This document shows, in pieces, positions 1 through 8,589 of a stretch of DNA of 57,300 nucleotides. The notes under the pieces were generated by a model, which saw only the letters and a list, made by a program, of their open reading frames with translations, was not told where the DNA came from and made no database searches. The stretch is from Heyndrickxia acidiproducens DSM 23148 (GTDB lineage: Bacteria > Bacillota > Bacilli > Bacillales > Bacillaceae_C): the NCBI RefSeq assembly GCF_000374345.1, contig NZ_KB893992.1, positions 1-57,300 on the forward strand, given 5' to 3'. Positions within the stretch are counted from its first letter, which is position 1, and each line of letters opens with the position of its first letter. A program made the position numbers and the translations under genes.

Positions 1-261
<261 letters not shown>

Positions 262-339
262 AATTTTTGGCTGATTCAAGGTTTACTTGTTTTTCTCCTA
301 TCCAGTTTTGAAGGAATACATCCTTTACAACTCAATACG

Positions 340-456
<117 letters not shown>

Positions 457-460
457 AAAT

Positions 461-500
461 GAAAAAGCCAGCTGTTTGATGCAGCTGGCTTTTTCATTTG
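461..500 (+). terminator. Intrinsic terminator of the rrn operon
   Basis: A perfect 14-bp stem (GAAAAAGCCAGCTG at 461-474 and CAGCTGGCTTTTTC at 482-495) with a 7-nt loop sits 4 nt after the 5S gene. The U-rich 3' side makes it a classic Rho-independent terminator. Confidence 0.93.
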
Positions 501-595
501 TTTTTAAAATTACAAAAGTCTATTCAAAAAGCTGTTGCATCCTGTGCTGGGTGATTAAATGGAAATGATGAGATTTGATTCATAAATTTTAAAAA

Positions 596-630
596 AAGGC
601 GGGTCATAGTTATGGGAGGGAACCCGCTTT
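596..630 (-). terminator. Terminator of the MFS-TetR operon
   Basis: Read on the - strand, a GCGGGT/ACCCGC stem (arms 622-627 and 599-604) begins directly after the TetR stop codon and runs into a T-rich tract (complement of the A-run at 591-597). Confidence 0.75.
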
Positions 631-1258
631 AGTTTAAGCGCCATTCAACTTCTTCACGAGGGCGCAAAGCCTGTTTCAAGTACAAGTTCAATGCTTCAAG
701 CTGCCCGGCAACCGCTGCACTTTTCATCCCTTCAATGTGGGCCATTAAGATCAGGCCGTCCCATACATTGACCATAAAACGAACAATTGTTTCAAGCGGC
801 TGGATCGGATCAAATTCACCGTGCTCTACACCTTTTTTAAGAAGCATAAGAAAATCTTCCATTGCAATTTTACCCCGCTTTTGAAAAAATTGCTTCCGGT
901 CGGCGTTACGCCAACTGATCACGGAATATTCGTACATTACCATCCCGAAATTTCCGGTCACATCCTCTAAAACTTCACGCTGGTATGCCTGGATTGCATC
1001 CCAAATTTTCTCATGGCCGTTTATTAAATCATGGATATAAGCAAAAAATGATTGATCACTTTTCTTGATGACTGCACGCATGATTTCTTCTGTGTTTGAA
1101 AAATACTGATACAAATTCCCTCTGCTGATGCCGGCTTCCTTAACAATATCCTGCATCGTGACCGGCTCATATCCTTTGCGTTCAAAAACACGCTTTGCCG
1201 CATCCAATATATGATTTCTTCTTTGATTAAGATGTTCTTTCGATACCCTCGGTGACAT
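629..1258 (-). CDS. TetR/AcrR family transcriptional regulator
   Basis: A 209-aa TetR-type repressor. An N-terminal helix-turn-helix (about residues 34-53, ending in GNLYQYF, typical of the family) is followed by an all-helical ligand-binding domain I cannot assign to a ligand. The gene overlaps the end of the upstream MFS exporter gene by 32 bp, so both are on one transcript. Its own SD (AGGAAG) lies inside the exporter gene. This arrangement resembles B. subtilis yfiR-yfiS. It probably represses its own operon through the paired operators at 2521-2565. Because the exporter is frameshifted, this intact repressor may now guard a dead target. Confidence 0.93.
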   Translation of the reverse strand: MSPRVSKEHLNQRRNHILDAAKRVFERKGYEPVTMQDIVKEAGISRGNLYQYFSNTEEIMRAVIKKSDQSFFAYIHDLINGHEKIWDAIQAYQREVLEDVTGNFGMVMYEYSVISWRNADRKQFFQKRGKIAMEDFLMLLKKGVEHGEFDPIQPLETIVRFMVNVWDGLILMAHIEGMKSAAVAGQLEALNLYLKQALRPREEVEWRLN

Positions 1259-2500
1259 CCGGATTCTTCCTTTCTATTTTTCTTATTGCAATCAAGGTGA
1301 TCAATGCCAGCAGGCAGGATGCGCCGCCGGAAATTTGAAACGTAATCCCGACTCCGAGCCATTCAGACAAACCGCCGCCGGCTAAAATTCCTGTAAGAAC
1401 AGCAAGTGTTGAGGCGCTGTTTATGGCACCGAAGACTCTGCCGGTATGCGTTTCCGGCGTTTTTTTCTGGACCATTACATCAAACGGGATGATGGCCATC
1501 GTGAAAGAAAAGCCCATCAGGAAAAAGATGCATGGGAAAACGATTTTTATAATACCGGTTGGCCAGCCGGTGCCAATGCTCACGGCAATAAAACCTGCGC
1601 CCAGTATTGCAGGGCTGAATATTAGTGCCGTTAATTTTTCTCCTATTTTGATCTTTGTAAAAATAGCAGAAGCCGCCAGCATGCCGATCCCGCTTGCAGC
1701 AATGCACCAGCCTGCAAAGTTAATCGTTGCATGTTTGATTTCCTTTAATAATATCATGACCTGAGAATCGGAAATTTGCAATGCAAGCATCATTGAACAT
1801 AAAACAATCAGGCCGATTTTCAGGACTGGAAAGCGCATAATATAGCGGAGTCCTTCTGTAATAGAAGGACTTTCTGAACTTCCGGTTTCTGCCCTTGCTT
1901 CTAATTTTGGAACTTTTATGCCCGTTAACAAAAGGGCGGAGTGCAGAAAGGAAAGGACATCAAGATAGAAGGCGCCTTTAATCCCGATAAAGCTTATAAG
2001 TGCACCGCCAGCTGCCGGTCCAATGATTTTTGCACTGTTATTGATCATCTCACTGGTGCTGACTGCGGCCTGGATTTGATTTTCGGTTATGATTTGGCGC
2101 AAAACCCCGCTTTTAGCAGGGTAAAAAATTGCCGAAAATGTGCCTAGAAGCAGCAGGAACAAGTAAACTTGCCATAGCGAAGCAGCAAAAGCAATCCCCA
2201 GCACACACCCGCTTCGGACCAAATCGGCAGCAATTATCAGTACTTTTCGACTGTATCGGCAGCAATTATCAGTACTTTTCGACTGTATCGGTCAGCGATG
2301 ATTCCGGCTGGTGAGCCAAGTAGGATGGAAGGCAGTACCATGCAGAGGGTGATGCCGGACATGGCGAGCGGACCTGCATCCCATTTGAAGGCGGTAAGTG
2401 CAAAAAGTGCTAAAATATGGAGCCAGTCTCCGAAATTGGAAATCGTTTGTGCACTAAGTAAAAGCAGCAACGGGTGGTTTTTGGAAAGCAGCGTAAACAT
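1227..2500 (-). pseudogene. MFS drug exporter disrupted by a 32-bp tandem duplication
   Basis: The gene encodes a major facilitator superfamily exporter split into two frames. The N-terminal 87 codons run from ATG 2500 and include the loop motif GIIADRYSRK, then shift and stop just after the duplication. The remaining ~330 residues (2222-1227) continue in another frame as a hydrophobic multi-helix protein. The cause is visible: a 32-bp unit is present twice in tandem (2223-2254 and 2255-2286). Removing one copy joins the frames as ...KVLIIAADLVRSG... and gives a 413-aa protein of normal MFS length. The start has an excellent SD (AAAGGAGGAG). Reversion by loss of one repeat copy is plausible. 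A sequencing or assembly artefact cannot be excluded from the sequence alone. Confidence 0.9.
2223..2286. repeat. Two tandem copies of a 32-bp unit inside the MFS gene
   Basis: Identical copies lie at 2223-2254 and 2255-2286, and five further bases (ATCGG, 2287-2291) begin a third. The unit length is not a multiple of three, so it shifts the reading frame. In single copy the frame is open through the whole gene. Confidence 0.97.
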
Positions 2501-2520
2501 ATATTGTTCTCCTCCTTTAA

Positions 2521-2565
2521 ATGACGCATGTGTCGTTTTATTTATTATAACGACAAACGTGTCAT
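2521..2565. promoter_or_regulatory. Paired TetR-type operators of the MFS-TetR operon
   Basis: Two 16-bp palindrome-like sites face each other: ATGACGCATGTGTCGT (2521-2536) and, on the other strand, ATGACACGTTTGTCGT (2565-2550). They match at 13 of 16 positions and their centres are 29 bp apart. One fills the spacer between -35 and -10, the other covers the start-point region. They are likely targets of the TetR protein encoded at 629-1258. Confidence 0.75.
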
Positions 2566-2572
2566 TTTACAA
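2544..2572 (-). promoter_or_regulatory. Sigma-A promoter of the MFS-TetR operon
   Basis: On the - strand TTGTAA (complement of 2567-2572) and TATAAT (complement of 2544-2549) are 17 bp apart. The spacer is almost completely occupied by one of the two operators, so repressor binding should block RNA polymerase. Confidence 0.8.
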
Positions 2573-2653
2573 ATATTTTTTCAAGGATTTACTAGCCGAA
2601 TCCATATTGTGGTAAAATTTAGACAAACCAGTTTGAATGAAGGAGTGGGCAGG

Positions 2654-3310
2654 ATGGCAAGTGGTGTTGTTGTTTCGCTGAATATTGGAAAACCAAAGGA
2701 ACTTCCTTATAAGCAGAAAGTGGTACAGAGCGGCATTTTTAAAACACCGCAGGAAGGGCCGGTTTTTTTAGCAAAAGAAAATTTTGATGGGGACGGGCAA
2801 GCGGATCTCGTCCATCACGGTGGGGAAGATAAAGCAGTTTGTGTCTATGTTTCCGATCATTTTCCGGAATGGGGAAAGAAATTTAACCGTACTTTTGAGC
2901 CTGGGGCTTTTGGTGAAAATATCACGCTTGCAGGACTTACGGAAGCAGATATCCATATCGGCGATGTTTTTCAGATGGGGGACGCGGTTGTACAGGTATC
3001 CCAGCCGCGCCAGCCTTGCTTCAAAATTGCCGCCAGATATGGATTGGACAGTTTTCCGGCTGACATCATGGAAACCGGCTGGTCCGGTTTTTATATGCGT
3101 GTCCTGAAAGAAGGCTATGTCCGGAAAAGAGACCGGCTTATCCTCCTGGAAAAAGGGGAAAAACAGCTGTCCATCCTTCATGTTAATAAAGTGAGATATC
3201 ATGACAAAACGAATGTTGCCGCGATAGAAGAAATTTTAAGCGTCGAAGCACTGGCCGAAGCCTGGCGGAAACCGTTCCGGAAATTATTGCTGCAGGAAGG
3301 AAATGGATAA
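2654..3310 (+). CDS. MOSC domain protein (YiiM/YflK type)
   Basis: A 218-aa MOSC (molybdenum cofactor sulfurase C-terminal) domain protein of the YiiM/YflK type. Visible family marks are the N-terminal VVSLNIGKPKE, the DLVHHGGEDKAV segment, GAFGENI, and the conserved cysteine in QPRQPCFKI (Cys122). Family members bind molybdopterin and take part in reduction of N-hydroxylated base analogues (E. coli YiiM); that activity is inferred by family only. The ATG at 2654 is chosen because GAAGGAG lies 8 nt upstream. A longer upstream frame has no SD and would cover the divergent promoter. It is a single-gene unit, divergent from the MFS operon. Confidence 0.88.
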   Translation: MASGVVVSLNIGKPKELPYKQKVVQSGIFKTPQEGPVFLAKENFDGDGQADLVHHGGEDKAVCVYVSDHFPEWGKKFNRTFEPGAFGENITLAGLTEADIHIGDVFQMGDAVVQVSQPRQPCFKIAARYGLDSFPADIMETGWSGFYMRVLKEGYVRKRDRLILLEKGEKQLSILHVNKVRYHDKTNVAAIEEILSVEALAEAWRKPFRKLLLQEGNG

Positions 3311-3492
3311 AAGAAAGGATTAGGATCTTGAAGGCAGAAAATAAATTGATACACACCGATCATGCCATTCGCTACACGTATATAAAAACAGGATCTGATC
3401 AAGTGCCTGTCATATCAGCGAACCAAACCTTAAAACATACAGGTGGGGTATCGGCTTTTAACAAAAATAATTCCTATCTTTATCTTTTTATA

Positions 3493-3521
3493 TTGACCAG
3501 GTGGTCGGTACGTGTTATATT
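3493..3521 (+). promoter_or_regulatory. Sigma-A promoter of the ABC-TetR operon
   Basis: TTGACC (3493-3498), a 17-bp spacer and TATATT (3516-3521) precede the ABC transporter operon. The -35 box lies inside the first of two perfect inverted operator copies. Confidence 0.75.
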
Positions 3522-3545
3522 GACACTGATCGACCACCTGGTCAA
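3493..3545. promoter_or_regulatory. Paired TetR-type operators of the ABC-TetR operon
   Basis: TTGACCAGGTGGTCG (3493-3507) is repeated exactly in inverted form as CGACCACCTGGTCAA (3531-3545). Each copy is itself a small palindrome (GACCA-2 bp-TGGTC). The first covers the -35 box, the second follows the -10 box around the transcription start. The TetR gene that ends this operon is the likely binding partner. Confidence 0.82.
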
Positions 3546-3568
3546 TTTACAAAGAAAGGGTGTTGAAA

Positions 3569-4468
3569 ATGCCCGTGATTGAATTAGATCATGTCAGCAA
3601 ATCCTTTGGTAAGTTTATAGCGGTGAAGGATTTGTCATTGCAGGTTGAAAAGGGAGCGTTTTTTGGTTTTATCGGACCGAATGGGGCGGGAAAATCCACT
3701 ACGATTCATATGCTGCTCGATTTCATCAAGCGCGACGGCGGCAGCATCAGACTGCTTGGGATGGAGATGCCTTCCGCTAATGTGGAAGTAAAAAAAAGAA
3801 TTGGTTATGTACCGGGTGATGTCCGCTTCTACCCGCAACTCCGTGTGGAAGACATCATCCAGTGCAGTCTTGATTTTCATGGCCTGAAAGAAAACCAAAC
3901 AGAAACTGCTGGATTATGCGAGATATTTCAGGTAGACCGCAGGAAAAAGTTTGGAGATCTTTCACTCGGCAATAAGAAAAAAGTGGCGATTGTCTGTGCG
4001 CTGCTCCACAATCCGGAATTGCTGATCCTGGACGAACCGACAAACGGGCTTGATCCACTGATGCACGCAAGACTTTTCCGATTGCTGAAAGAAAAACAGG
4101 GCCAGGGTGCCACTGTCTTTTTATCGAGCCATAATCTGAAAGAAGTAGAGGATTACTGCTCAAAAGCGGCTTTTATTAAAGATGGACGCCTGATCGGTGT
4201 GGAGGATTTGACGAAAGTAAATAAAAAATTTAAAGTCATTATCTTAAAAGGGCCGTCACTGCCGGTTGATCGAATGGCTGCGATCGGGGCCAAATGTATA
4301 TTTGAAAAAGAAGGTGAAGCCCGTTTTCTTTATGAAAAAGATCTGGCAAAGTTGTTTTCTGTTTTGTCGGAAATGACACATGAGTTTGAAGATGTGGCCA
4401 TTACAAACCGGGACCTTGAAGAACAGTTTATGTCAATGTATGAAAATCAGGAGGGGAACAGGCTATGA
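3569..4468 (+). CDS. ABC transporter ATP-binding protein
   Basis: A 299-aa ATPase of an ABC-2 type exporter. It shows Walker A GPNGAGKST (residues 36-44), an LSLGNKKKV signature (a variant of LSGGQ), Walker B LLILDEP, the D-loop GLD and the H-loop SSH. The C-terminal ~80 residues form the extra domain common in antibiotic/bacteriocin-type exporters. The ATG at 3569 has AAAGGG 8 nt upstream; a GTG at 3560 would sit on the SD itself. It overlaps the permease gene by 4 bp (ATGA), a sign of translational coupling. The substrate is unknown. Control by the downstream TetR protein is inferred. Confidence 0.93.
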   Translation: MPVIELDHVSKSFGKFIAVKDLSLQVEKGAFFGFIGPNGAGKSTTIHMLLDFIKRDGGSIRLLGMEMPSANVEVKKRIGYVPGDVRFYPQLRVEDIIQCSLDFHGLKENQTETAGLCEIFQVDRRKKFGDLSLGNKKKVAIVCALLHNPELLILDEPTNGLDPLMHARLFRLLKEKQGQGATVFLSSHNLKEVEDYCSKAAFIKDGRLIGVEDLTKVNKKFKVIILKGPSLPVDRMAAIGAKCIFEKEGEARFLYEKDLAKLFSVLSEMTHEFEDVAITNRDLEEQFMSMYENQEGNRL

Positions 4469-5268
4469 CCTTATTTAAATTGGAATGCAAAACCAATTTT
4501 AAAAGTTCGCTCATTTGGATGGTTGTTGTTGCGGTTTTAACATTCGGGCTGATGTCTTTGTTTCCGTCTATGAAAGATACGATGAAATCTTTTGATATGA
4601 GCATCATGCCAAAAAAGATGTTTGAGGCATTTAATATTTCCGATTTGGCGTCACTGTCGACGGTAGAAGGATTTTACGGGTATTATTTTCAATATATTAT
4701 GATTGCAACCGGGATATTTGCGGCGATGTCAGGGGCAGGTGCGTTAGCGAAAGAAGAAGGGGACGGGACAATTGCTTATCTGTATGCGCAGCCGGTATCG
4801 CGTTCCTCTATTGTTGCTTCGAAAATGTTTGCCGGCGTTGTGCTTTACAGTTTATACTGGGTCATTACAGTTGCTGTGTCTTATTTCATCTGCCTGTTTT
4901 TTCAAGGCACAGGAAACCAGGCAGCCGGTTTACTAACGAATTTTGCGTGTTTTTTGGTGGCCGGATGGGTTATGGGGCTGACTTTTCTTAGTGCCGGTTT
5001 TCTGATTTCGTCACTGTTATCTTCAAGTAAGCCTGTCACATCTTTGTCACTGGGCATTGTATTTTTAAGCTATATTCTTGGGGTGGTTGGAAAACTGCAA
5101 ACGGATTTCAAAACGCTTCTCTATTTTTCGCCATTAGAAGCAGCCCTTCCAAGCAATGTATTCAAAAACGGCATCGAAGGGAATTATATGGTGACAGATA
5201 TCACAGTGATCGTGGTCTGCGTCCTATCGACGTTTTGGATTTATAATCGGAAGGATTTGAAAGCATAG
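4465..5268 (+). CDS. ABC-2 type transporter permease
   Basis: A 267-aa integral membrane protein with about six hydrophobic segments (the first near residues 15-35) and the AKEEGDGTIAYLYAQPVSR segment after the second helix, typical of ABC-2 permeases. It partners the ATPase encoded directly upstream (4-bp overlap) in an exporter of unknown substrate. Its stop codon abuts the ATG of the TetR gene with no gap. Confidence 0.92.
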   Translation: MTLFKLECKTNFKSSLIWMVVVAVLTFGLMSLFPSMKDTMKSFDMSIMPKKMFEAFNISDLASLSTVEGFYGYYFQYIMIATGIFAAMSGAGALAKEEGDGTIAYLYAQPVSRSSIVASKMFAGVVLYSLYWVITVAVSYFICLFFQGTGNQAAGLLTNFACFLVAGWVMGLTFLSAGFLISSLLSSSKPVTSLSLGIVFLSYILGVVGKLQTDFKTLLYFSPLEAALPSNVFKNGIEGNYMVTDITVIVVCVLSTFWIYNRKDLKA

Positions 5269-5886
5269 ATGCCTGAATCGAAGGAGCAAGCGATTTTAGA
5301 GGCGGCCATCCATGAATTTGCGGCAAAAGGATATGAACAAGCATCTACGAATCAAATTGCAAAGCAGGCAGAAACATCCAAAGGGCTGGTATTCCACTAT
5401 TTTGAGTCAAAAGAAAAGCTGTATGACGCATGTATTCGGTATGCCATCCATTTTACAATGAAGGAACTTGATTATGAAAACTGGCCGCGCACAAACCGGA
5501 TGATTGACGACTTGAAGGATTATTGCAAGCGGGAACTGTTGTTTTTGAAAAAATATCCGGATATTTATCCATTGCTGGCAAGGGCAATCGCCAATCCGCC
5601 TGATAAGCTCGCGGGCAAGATGGGTGAATTGTTCGGGCGCATGACCGCATTGAGCCAGCAGTATTTTGCAGATATGATTGACAGACTGAATTTAAAAGAA
5701 GATGTAGACCGCAGTGTCCTTCAGGCAGTTGTCCAGTCGCATTTGGAATATTATAATAACCGCGTCATGGGTTATTTAAAACTTCATCCGGATGCCATGT
5801 TCGAGGAAATGATGCCGTTTTTCGAGCAGTTGATTGAAATGCTCAAACTTAGCTTGCAAGGATTGTTGAAAGATGATGGGAAATAA
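5269..5886 (+). CDS. TetR/AcrR family regulator of the ABC exporter
   Basis: A 205-aa TetR-family repressor. The N-terminal helix-turn-helix (about residues 25-46, ending GLVFHYFESKEKLYDA) is well conserved; the C-terminal half is helical and ligand-specific. The ATG follows the permease stop codon directly (TAGATG) and lacks its own good SD, so it is probably read by translational coupling. Its position as last gene of an operon whose promoter has a perfect pair of inverted operators makes autoregulation of the exporter likely. Confidence 0.93.
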   Translation: MPESKEQAILEAAIHEFAAKGYEQASTNQIAKQAETSKGLVFHYFESKEKLYDACIRYAIHFTMKELDYENWPRTNRMIDDLKDYCKRELLFLKKYPDIYPLLARAIANPPDKLAGKMGELFGRMTALSQQYFADMIDRLNLKEDVDRSVLQAVVQSHLEYYNNRVMGYLKLHPDAMFEEMMPFFEQLIEMLKLSLQGLLKDDGK

Positions 5887-6044
5887 GTTAGCATCCTCAT
5901 GCCAAAGATGCTGACATGTGTTGTCAAACATACCATTGAATGATTACCAAAACGGGATTATATGAAGCCCATTCTTTTTTTCTTTACCATTCTGAGCCGG
6001 CTGGGACATACTGTAGGATAGAATATGTAAATAAAGGATGAGAC

Positions 6045-6668
6045 ATGATGCTGGATACCCAATTAAAAAAATATATGAAGGAATTTAGTAAAAAGCAAGG
6101 AAGCAAAACTGTAATTTTATTATGTAAACAAGAACTCGACTATACCAACCGCCATCCAGCTTTTTTCAAGGATGAAAGAGAAAGTCTAAAACTGATTGAA
6201 GCGGACAACAGTACCCGCTTTGCCAATGCTTATATTGAGCGGGCCGATAAACAAACCGATGAGACGCTGGCAGTGGAATCCCCGGAATTTTTACAGCAGC
6301 CGCTTACCTATTTGAAAAAACATAAGCGGGAATATCTTTATACAGCTTCCGATTGGTATGACGTAATTGGTATTGATGGAATTTCCCTGGAACTGGATGA
6401 TGTGTTTGGTCATTATAACTGTATGCTTGGGCTGAAGCTGCAGAAAAAATACGGTCCTGAAATTCAGGCTGCCCTTGATAGCCTGCTGGCAGGGGAGGGG
6501 TCCGGGCAGTTGATGTTCGAAGGCAATGAAGGCATTTGGGACGTAAACTTTGCCTTGAATCAGGTTCCCGGCTACCACGAAGATATGGTTTTATTGGAAG
6601 CTTTTATTTTGGTTTATGAAATTTTGTTTGCTTTGATGGAAAAACTCGAGCAGAGCATGCAACAATAA
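6045..6668 (+). CDS. Conserved hypothetical protein, function unknown
   Basis: A 207-aa soluble, rather acidic protein that I do not recognise. It begins with a basic helical stretch (KKYMKEFSKKQGSK) and continues with a mixed alpha/beta pattern. A central TASDWYDVIGIDGISLELDD segment and an HYNCMLGLKL segment follow, and the C-terminal ~30 residues are a long helix (EAFILVYEILFALMEKLEQ). No signal peptide or membrane helix is seen. ATG 6045 has ATAAAGGA upstream at good spacing; the next codon is also ATG. It stands alone between the ABC-TetR operon and the nitronate monooxygenase gene. Confidence 0.75.
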   Translation: MMLDTQLKKYMKEFSKKQGSKTVILLCKQELDYTNRHPAFFKDERESLKLIEADNSTRFANAYIERADKQTDETLAVESPEFLQQPLTYLKKHKREYLYTASDWYDVIGIDGISLELDDVFGHYNCMLGLKLQKKYGPEIQAALDSLLAGEGSGQLMFEGNEGIWDVNFALNQVPGYHEDMVLLEAFILVYEILFALMEKLEQSMQQ

Positions 6669-6786
6669 TTTTTTTGACGCTTACACCGCGCCATCCTTAA
6701 TTGGAGGCTTCAGGGGGTCTGATGCTTGCGGAGAGGAAAAACAAAAAAAGAGCAGGAGCTTGTGGACAACGGCTTCTGTTTTTGTA

Positions 6787-6815
6787 TTGAAGAAAGTAAT
6801 ACAAATCTATATACT
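6787..6815 (+). promoter_or_regulatory. Sigma-A promoter of the nitronate monooxygenase gene
   Basis: TTGAAG (6787-6792), a 17-bp spacer and TATACT (6810-6815) lie 38 bp before the start codon. Confidence 0.65.
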
Positions 6816-6853
6816 GTGAATAAAGAATATTTTTAAAAAAAGGGGGGCTTATC

Positions 6854-7939
6854 ATGTGGAACCAAACAAAGGCGGCAAGGCGGTTATCGGTCCAATATCC
6901 GGTTATCCAGGCCGGCATGGCGGGCGGGGTTACAACGCCTGAACTTGTATCAGCCGTATCCAATGCAGGCGGCTTGGGCATGATTGGAGCAGGCTACATG
7001 GGGAAAAATGAATTAGAAACAGCAATCCGGGCGGTACAGGCGCAAACTGAAAAGCCTTTTGGCGTTAACTTATTTGTGCCTGAAACCCCGCAGGCAACGG
7101 ACGCAGAACTGGAAAAAGCAAATGAGCTGCTAAACCCGGTTCGTGAAAAACTGGGCCTGAAAAAGAAAAATATAAAGCCTGCAGCTTCTGATCCCGTTTT
7201 TTATGAACAAATTGCACTGATTGAACGATACAAAGTGCCGGTGTGCAGTTTTACTTTCGGAATTCCGCCGCAATCTGTCATTGAACAGTTGAAAAGTCGG
7301 GGGATTTTGCTGATTGGAACCGCCACAACGGTAAAGGAAGCGCTTTTAAATGAAGAAGCGGGAATGGATTTGGTTGTGGCGCAAGGGAGTGAAGCAGGCG
7401 GGCACCGCGGCAGTTTTGCCGGAGACTTTGAGCACGCGATGATTGGACTGATGGCACTTGTGCCGCAAATGGCGGATGCTGTTCAAATTCCTGTCATTGC
7501 AGCAGGCGGTATCATGGACGGCCGCGGGATTCTTGCTTCGCTTGTTTTAGGTGCCGGAGCAGTTCAAATGGGGTCAGCCTTTTTAACAACCGTGGAAAGT
7601 GGTGCCAATCGTTTGCATAAGCAGGCGGTATTGTCAGCTGCTGAGGATCAGGTGGTGGTTACATCATCATTCAGCGGGAAACCGGCACGCGGGATTGAAA
7701 ATGACTTTATCATAGAGATGAGAAAGCATGAACAAGCACTTCCAGCGTATCCGATTCAAAACAAGCTCACACAGGAAATCCGCAAAGCGGCAGGGCAGCA
7801 AGAAAATCCGGGTTATCTTGCCATGTGGAGCGGCCAGAATCCGCGGCTGAGCCGGGACCTTTCTGCAGGTGAACTCATCCGGGAGCTGGCCGGGCAGGTA
7901 GAGCAGTTGATGGGTAGTCATTCAGATATGGTTTTATAG
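6854..7939 (+). CDS. Nitronate monooxygenase / 2-nitropropane dioxygenase family
   Basis: A 361-aa FMN-dependent TIM-barrel enzyme of the nitronate monooxygenase family (B. subtilis YrpB type), which oxidises alkyl nitronates to carbonyl compounds and nitrite. Visible marks are the N-terminal YPVIQAGMAGGVTTPELVSAVSNAGGLGMIGAG, the QGSEAGGHRG segment (which holds the proposed catalytic His in the family), PVIAAGGIMDGRG and AVQMGSAFLTT, the last two forming the FMN phosphate site. AAAGGGGGG lies ahead of ATG 6854. It has its own promoter at 6787-6815. Length is normal for the family (about 350-370). A related family (enoyl reductase FabK) is similar, so the exact substrate is open. Confidence 0.9.
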   Translation: MWNQTKAARRLSVQYPVIQAGMAGGVTTPELVSAVSNAGGLGMIGAGYMGKNELETAIRAVQAQTEKPFGVNLFVPETPQATDAELEKANELLNPVREKLGLKKKNIKPAASDPVFYEQIALIERYKVPVCSFTFGIPPQSVIEQLKSRGILLIGTATTVKEALLNEEAGMDLVVAQGSEAGGHRGSFAGDFEHAMIGLMALVPQMADAVQIPVIAAGGIMDGRGILASLVLGAGAVQMGSAFLTTVESGANRLHKQAVLSAAEDQVVVTSSFSGKPARGIENDFIIEMRKHEQALPAYPIQNKLTQEIRKAAGQQENPGYLAMWSGQNPRLSRDLSAGELIRELAGQVEQLMGSHSDMVL

Positions 7940-7980
7940 GGCAACTTATAAAAATTGAATGAGTGTATGGGAGGATTGTG

Positions 7981-8541
7981 ATGTTTACTTATCAAATTGA
8001 CAGTGATGTATGTTTAAAATGTCCGGCATTAAAGGATGCAGAAGAATTGTTTAGGCTGACAGACCAATCACGGCGGTACCTGCGTGAATGGCTGCCATGG
8101 GTTGACGGGACGGCTGGAGCTGGTGATTCGGCAAAATTTATCCAATCCTGTTTGGCGGACTATGCTGAAAATAAAGGAATGACAGCCTTTCTTATTTTTA
8201 AAGGCAAGATTGCCGGTTCGATCAGTTACAACCGCATTGACTGGGCTAATAAAACTGCCCATATCGGCTATTGGCTCGGCGAAAAATTCCAGGGCCGCGG
8301 GATCATGACAAAGGCAGCGGCAGCTTTTACTGCATTTGCCTTTCAAGATTTACAATTAAACCGTGTCGAAATCCGTGCGGCAACCGGAAACGTTAAAAGC
8401 AGGGCTATACCGGAAAGATTGGGCTTTACCAATGAAGGAACTATCAGGCAGGCGGAATGGCTGTACGACCATTTTGTTGACCATGTCGTTTACGGTATGC
8501 TGGCTTCGGAGTGGAAAACAGGTATGAAAATGGATAATTAG
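7981..8541 (+). CDS. GNAT acetyltransferase, RimJ/RimL (YdaF) type
   Basis: A 186-aa N-acetyltransferase related to ribosomal-protein-serine acetyltransferases RimL and B. subtilis YdaF. The acetyl-CoA loop is visible in IGYWLGEKFQGRGIMTKAA, and the typical LNRVEIRAATGNVKSRAIPERLGFTNEGTIRQAEW follows. ATG 7981 has GGGAGG 6 nt upstream; an in-frame GTG at 7963 and another at 7978 are less well placed. Target protein or small molecule is unknown. The M20 dipeptidase gene follows closely. Confidence 0.9.
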   Translation: MFTYQIDSDVCLKCPALKDAEELFRLTDQSRRYLREWLPWVDGTAGAGDSAKFIQSCLADYAENKGMTAFLIFKGKIAGSISYNRIDWANKTAHIGYWLGEKFQGRGIMTKAAAAFTAFAFQDLQLNRVEIRAATGNVKSRAIPERLGFTNEGTIRQAEWLYDHFVDHVVYGMLASEWKTGMKMDN

Positions 8542-8589
8542 TAAAATTTGCCTTACAATAAAAGAGATATAGTTGAAGGAGGCAATGTG

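Noticed and set aside
2401..2420. AGTGCTAAAATATGG as a further Ter site
   Set aside because: It has only GTGCTAAAA in common, lacks the CACA flank, and lies inside the MFS coding sequence; chance match is likely.
629..2572. MFS-TetR region as a fused or two-component transporter made of two genes
   Set aside because: The two frames join exactly when one 32-bp repeat is removed, so this is one broken gene rather than two half-transporters.
3328..3582. 84-codon frame between the MOSC and ABC genes
   Set aside because: No SD, composition unlike a protein, and it runs through the clear promoter and operators of the ABC operon.
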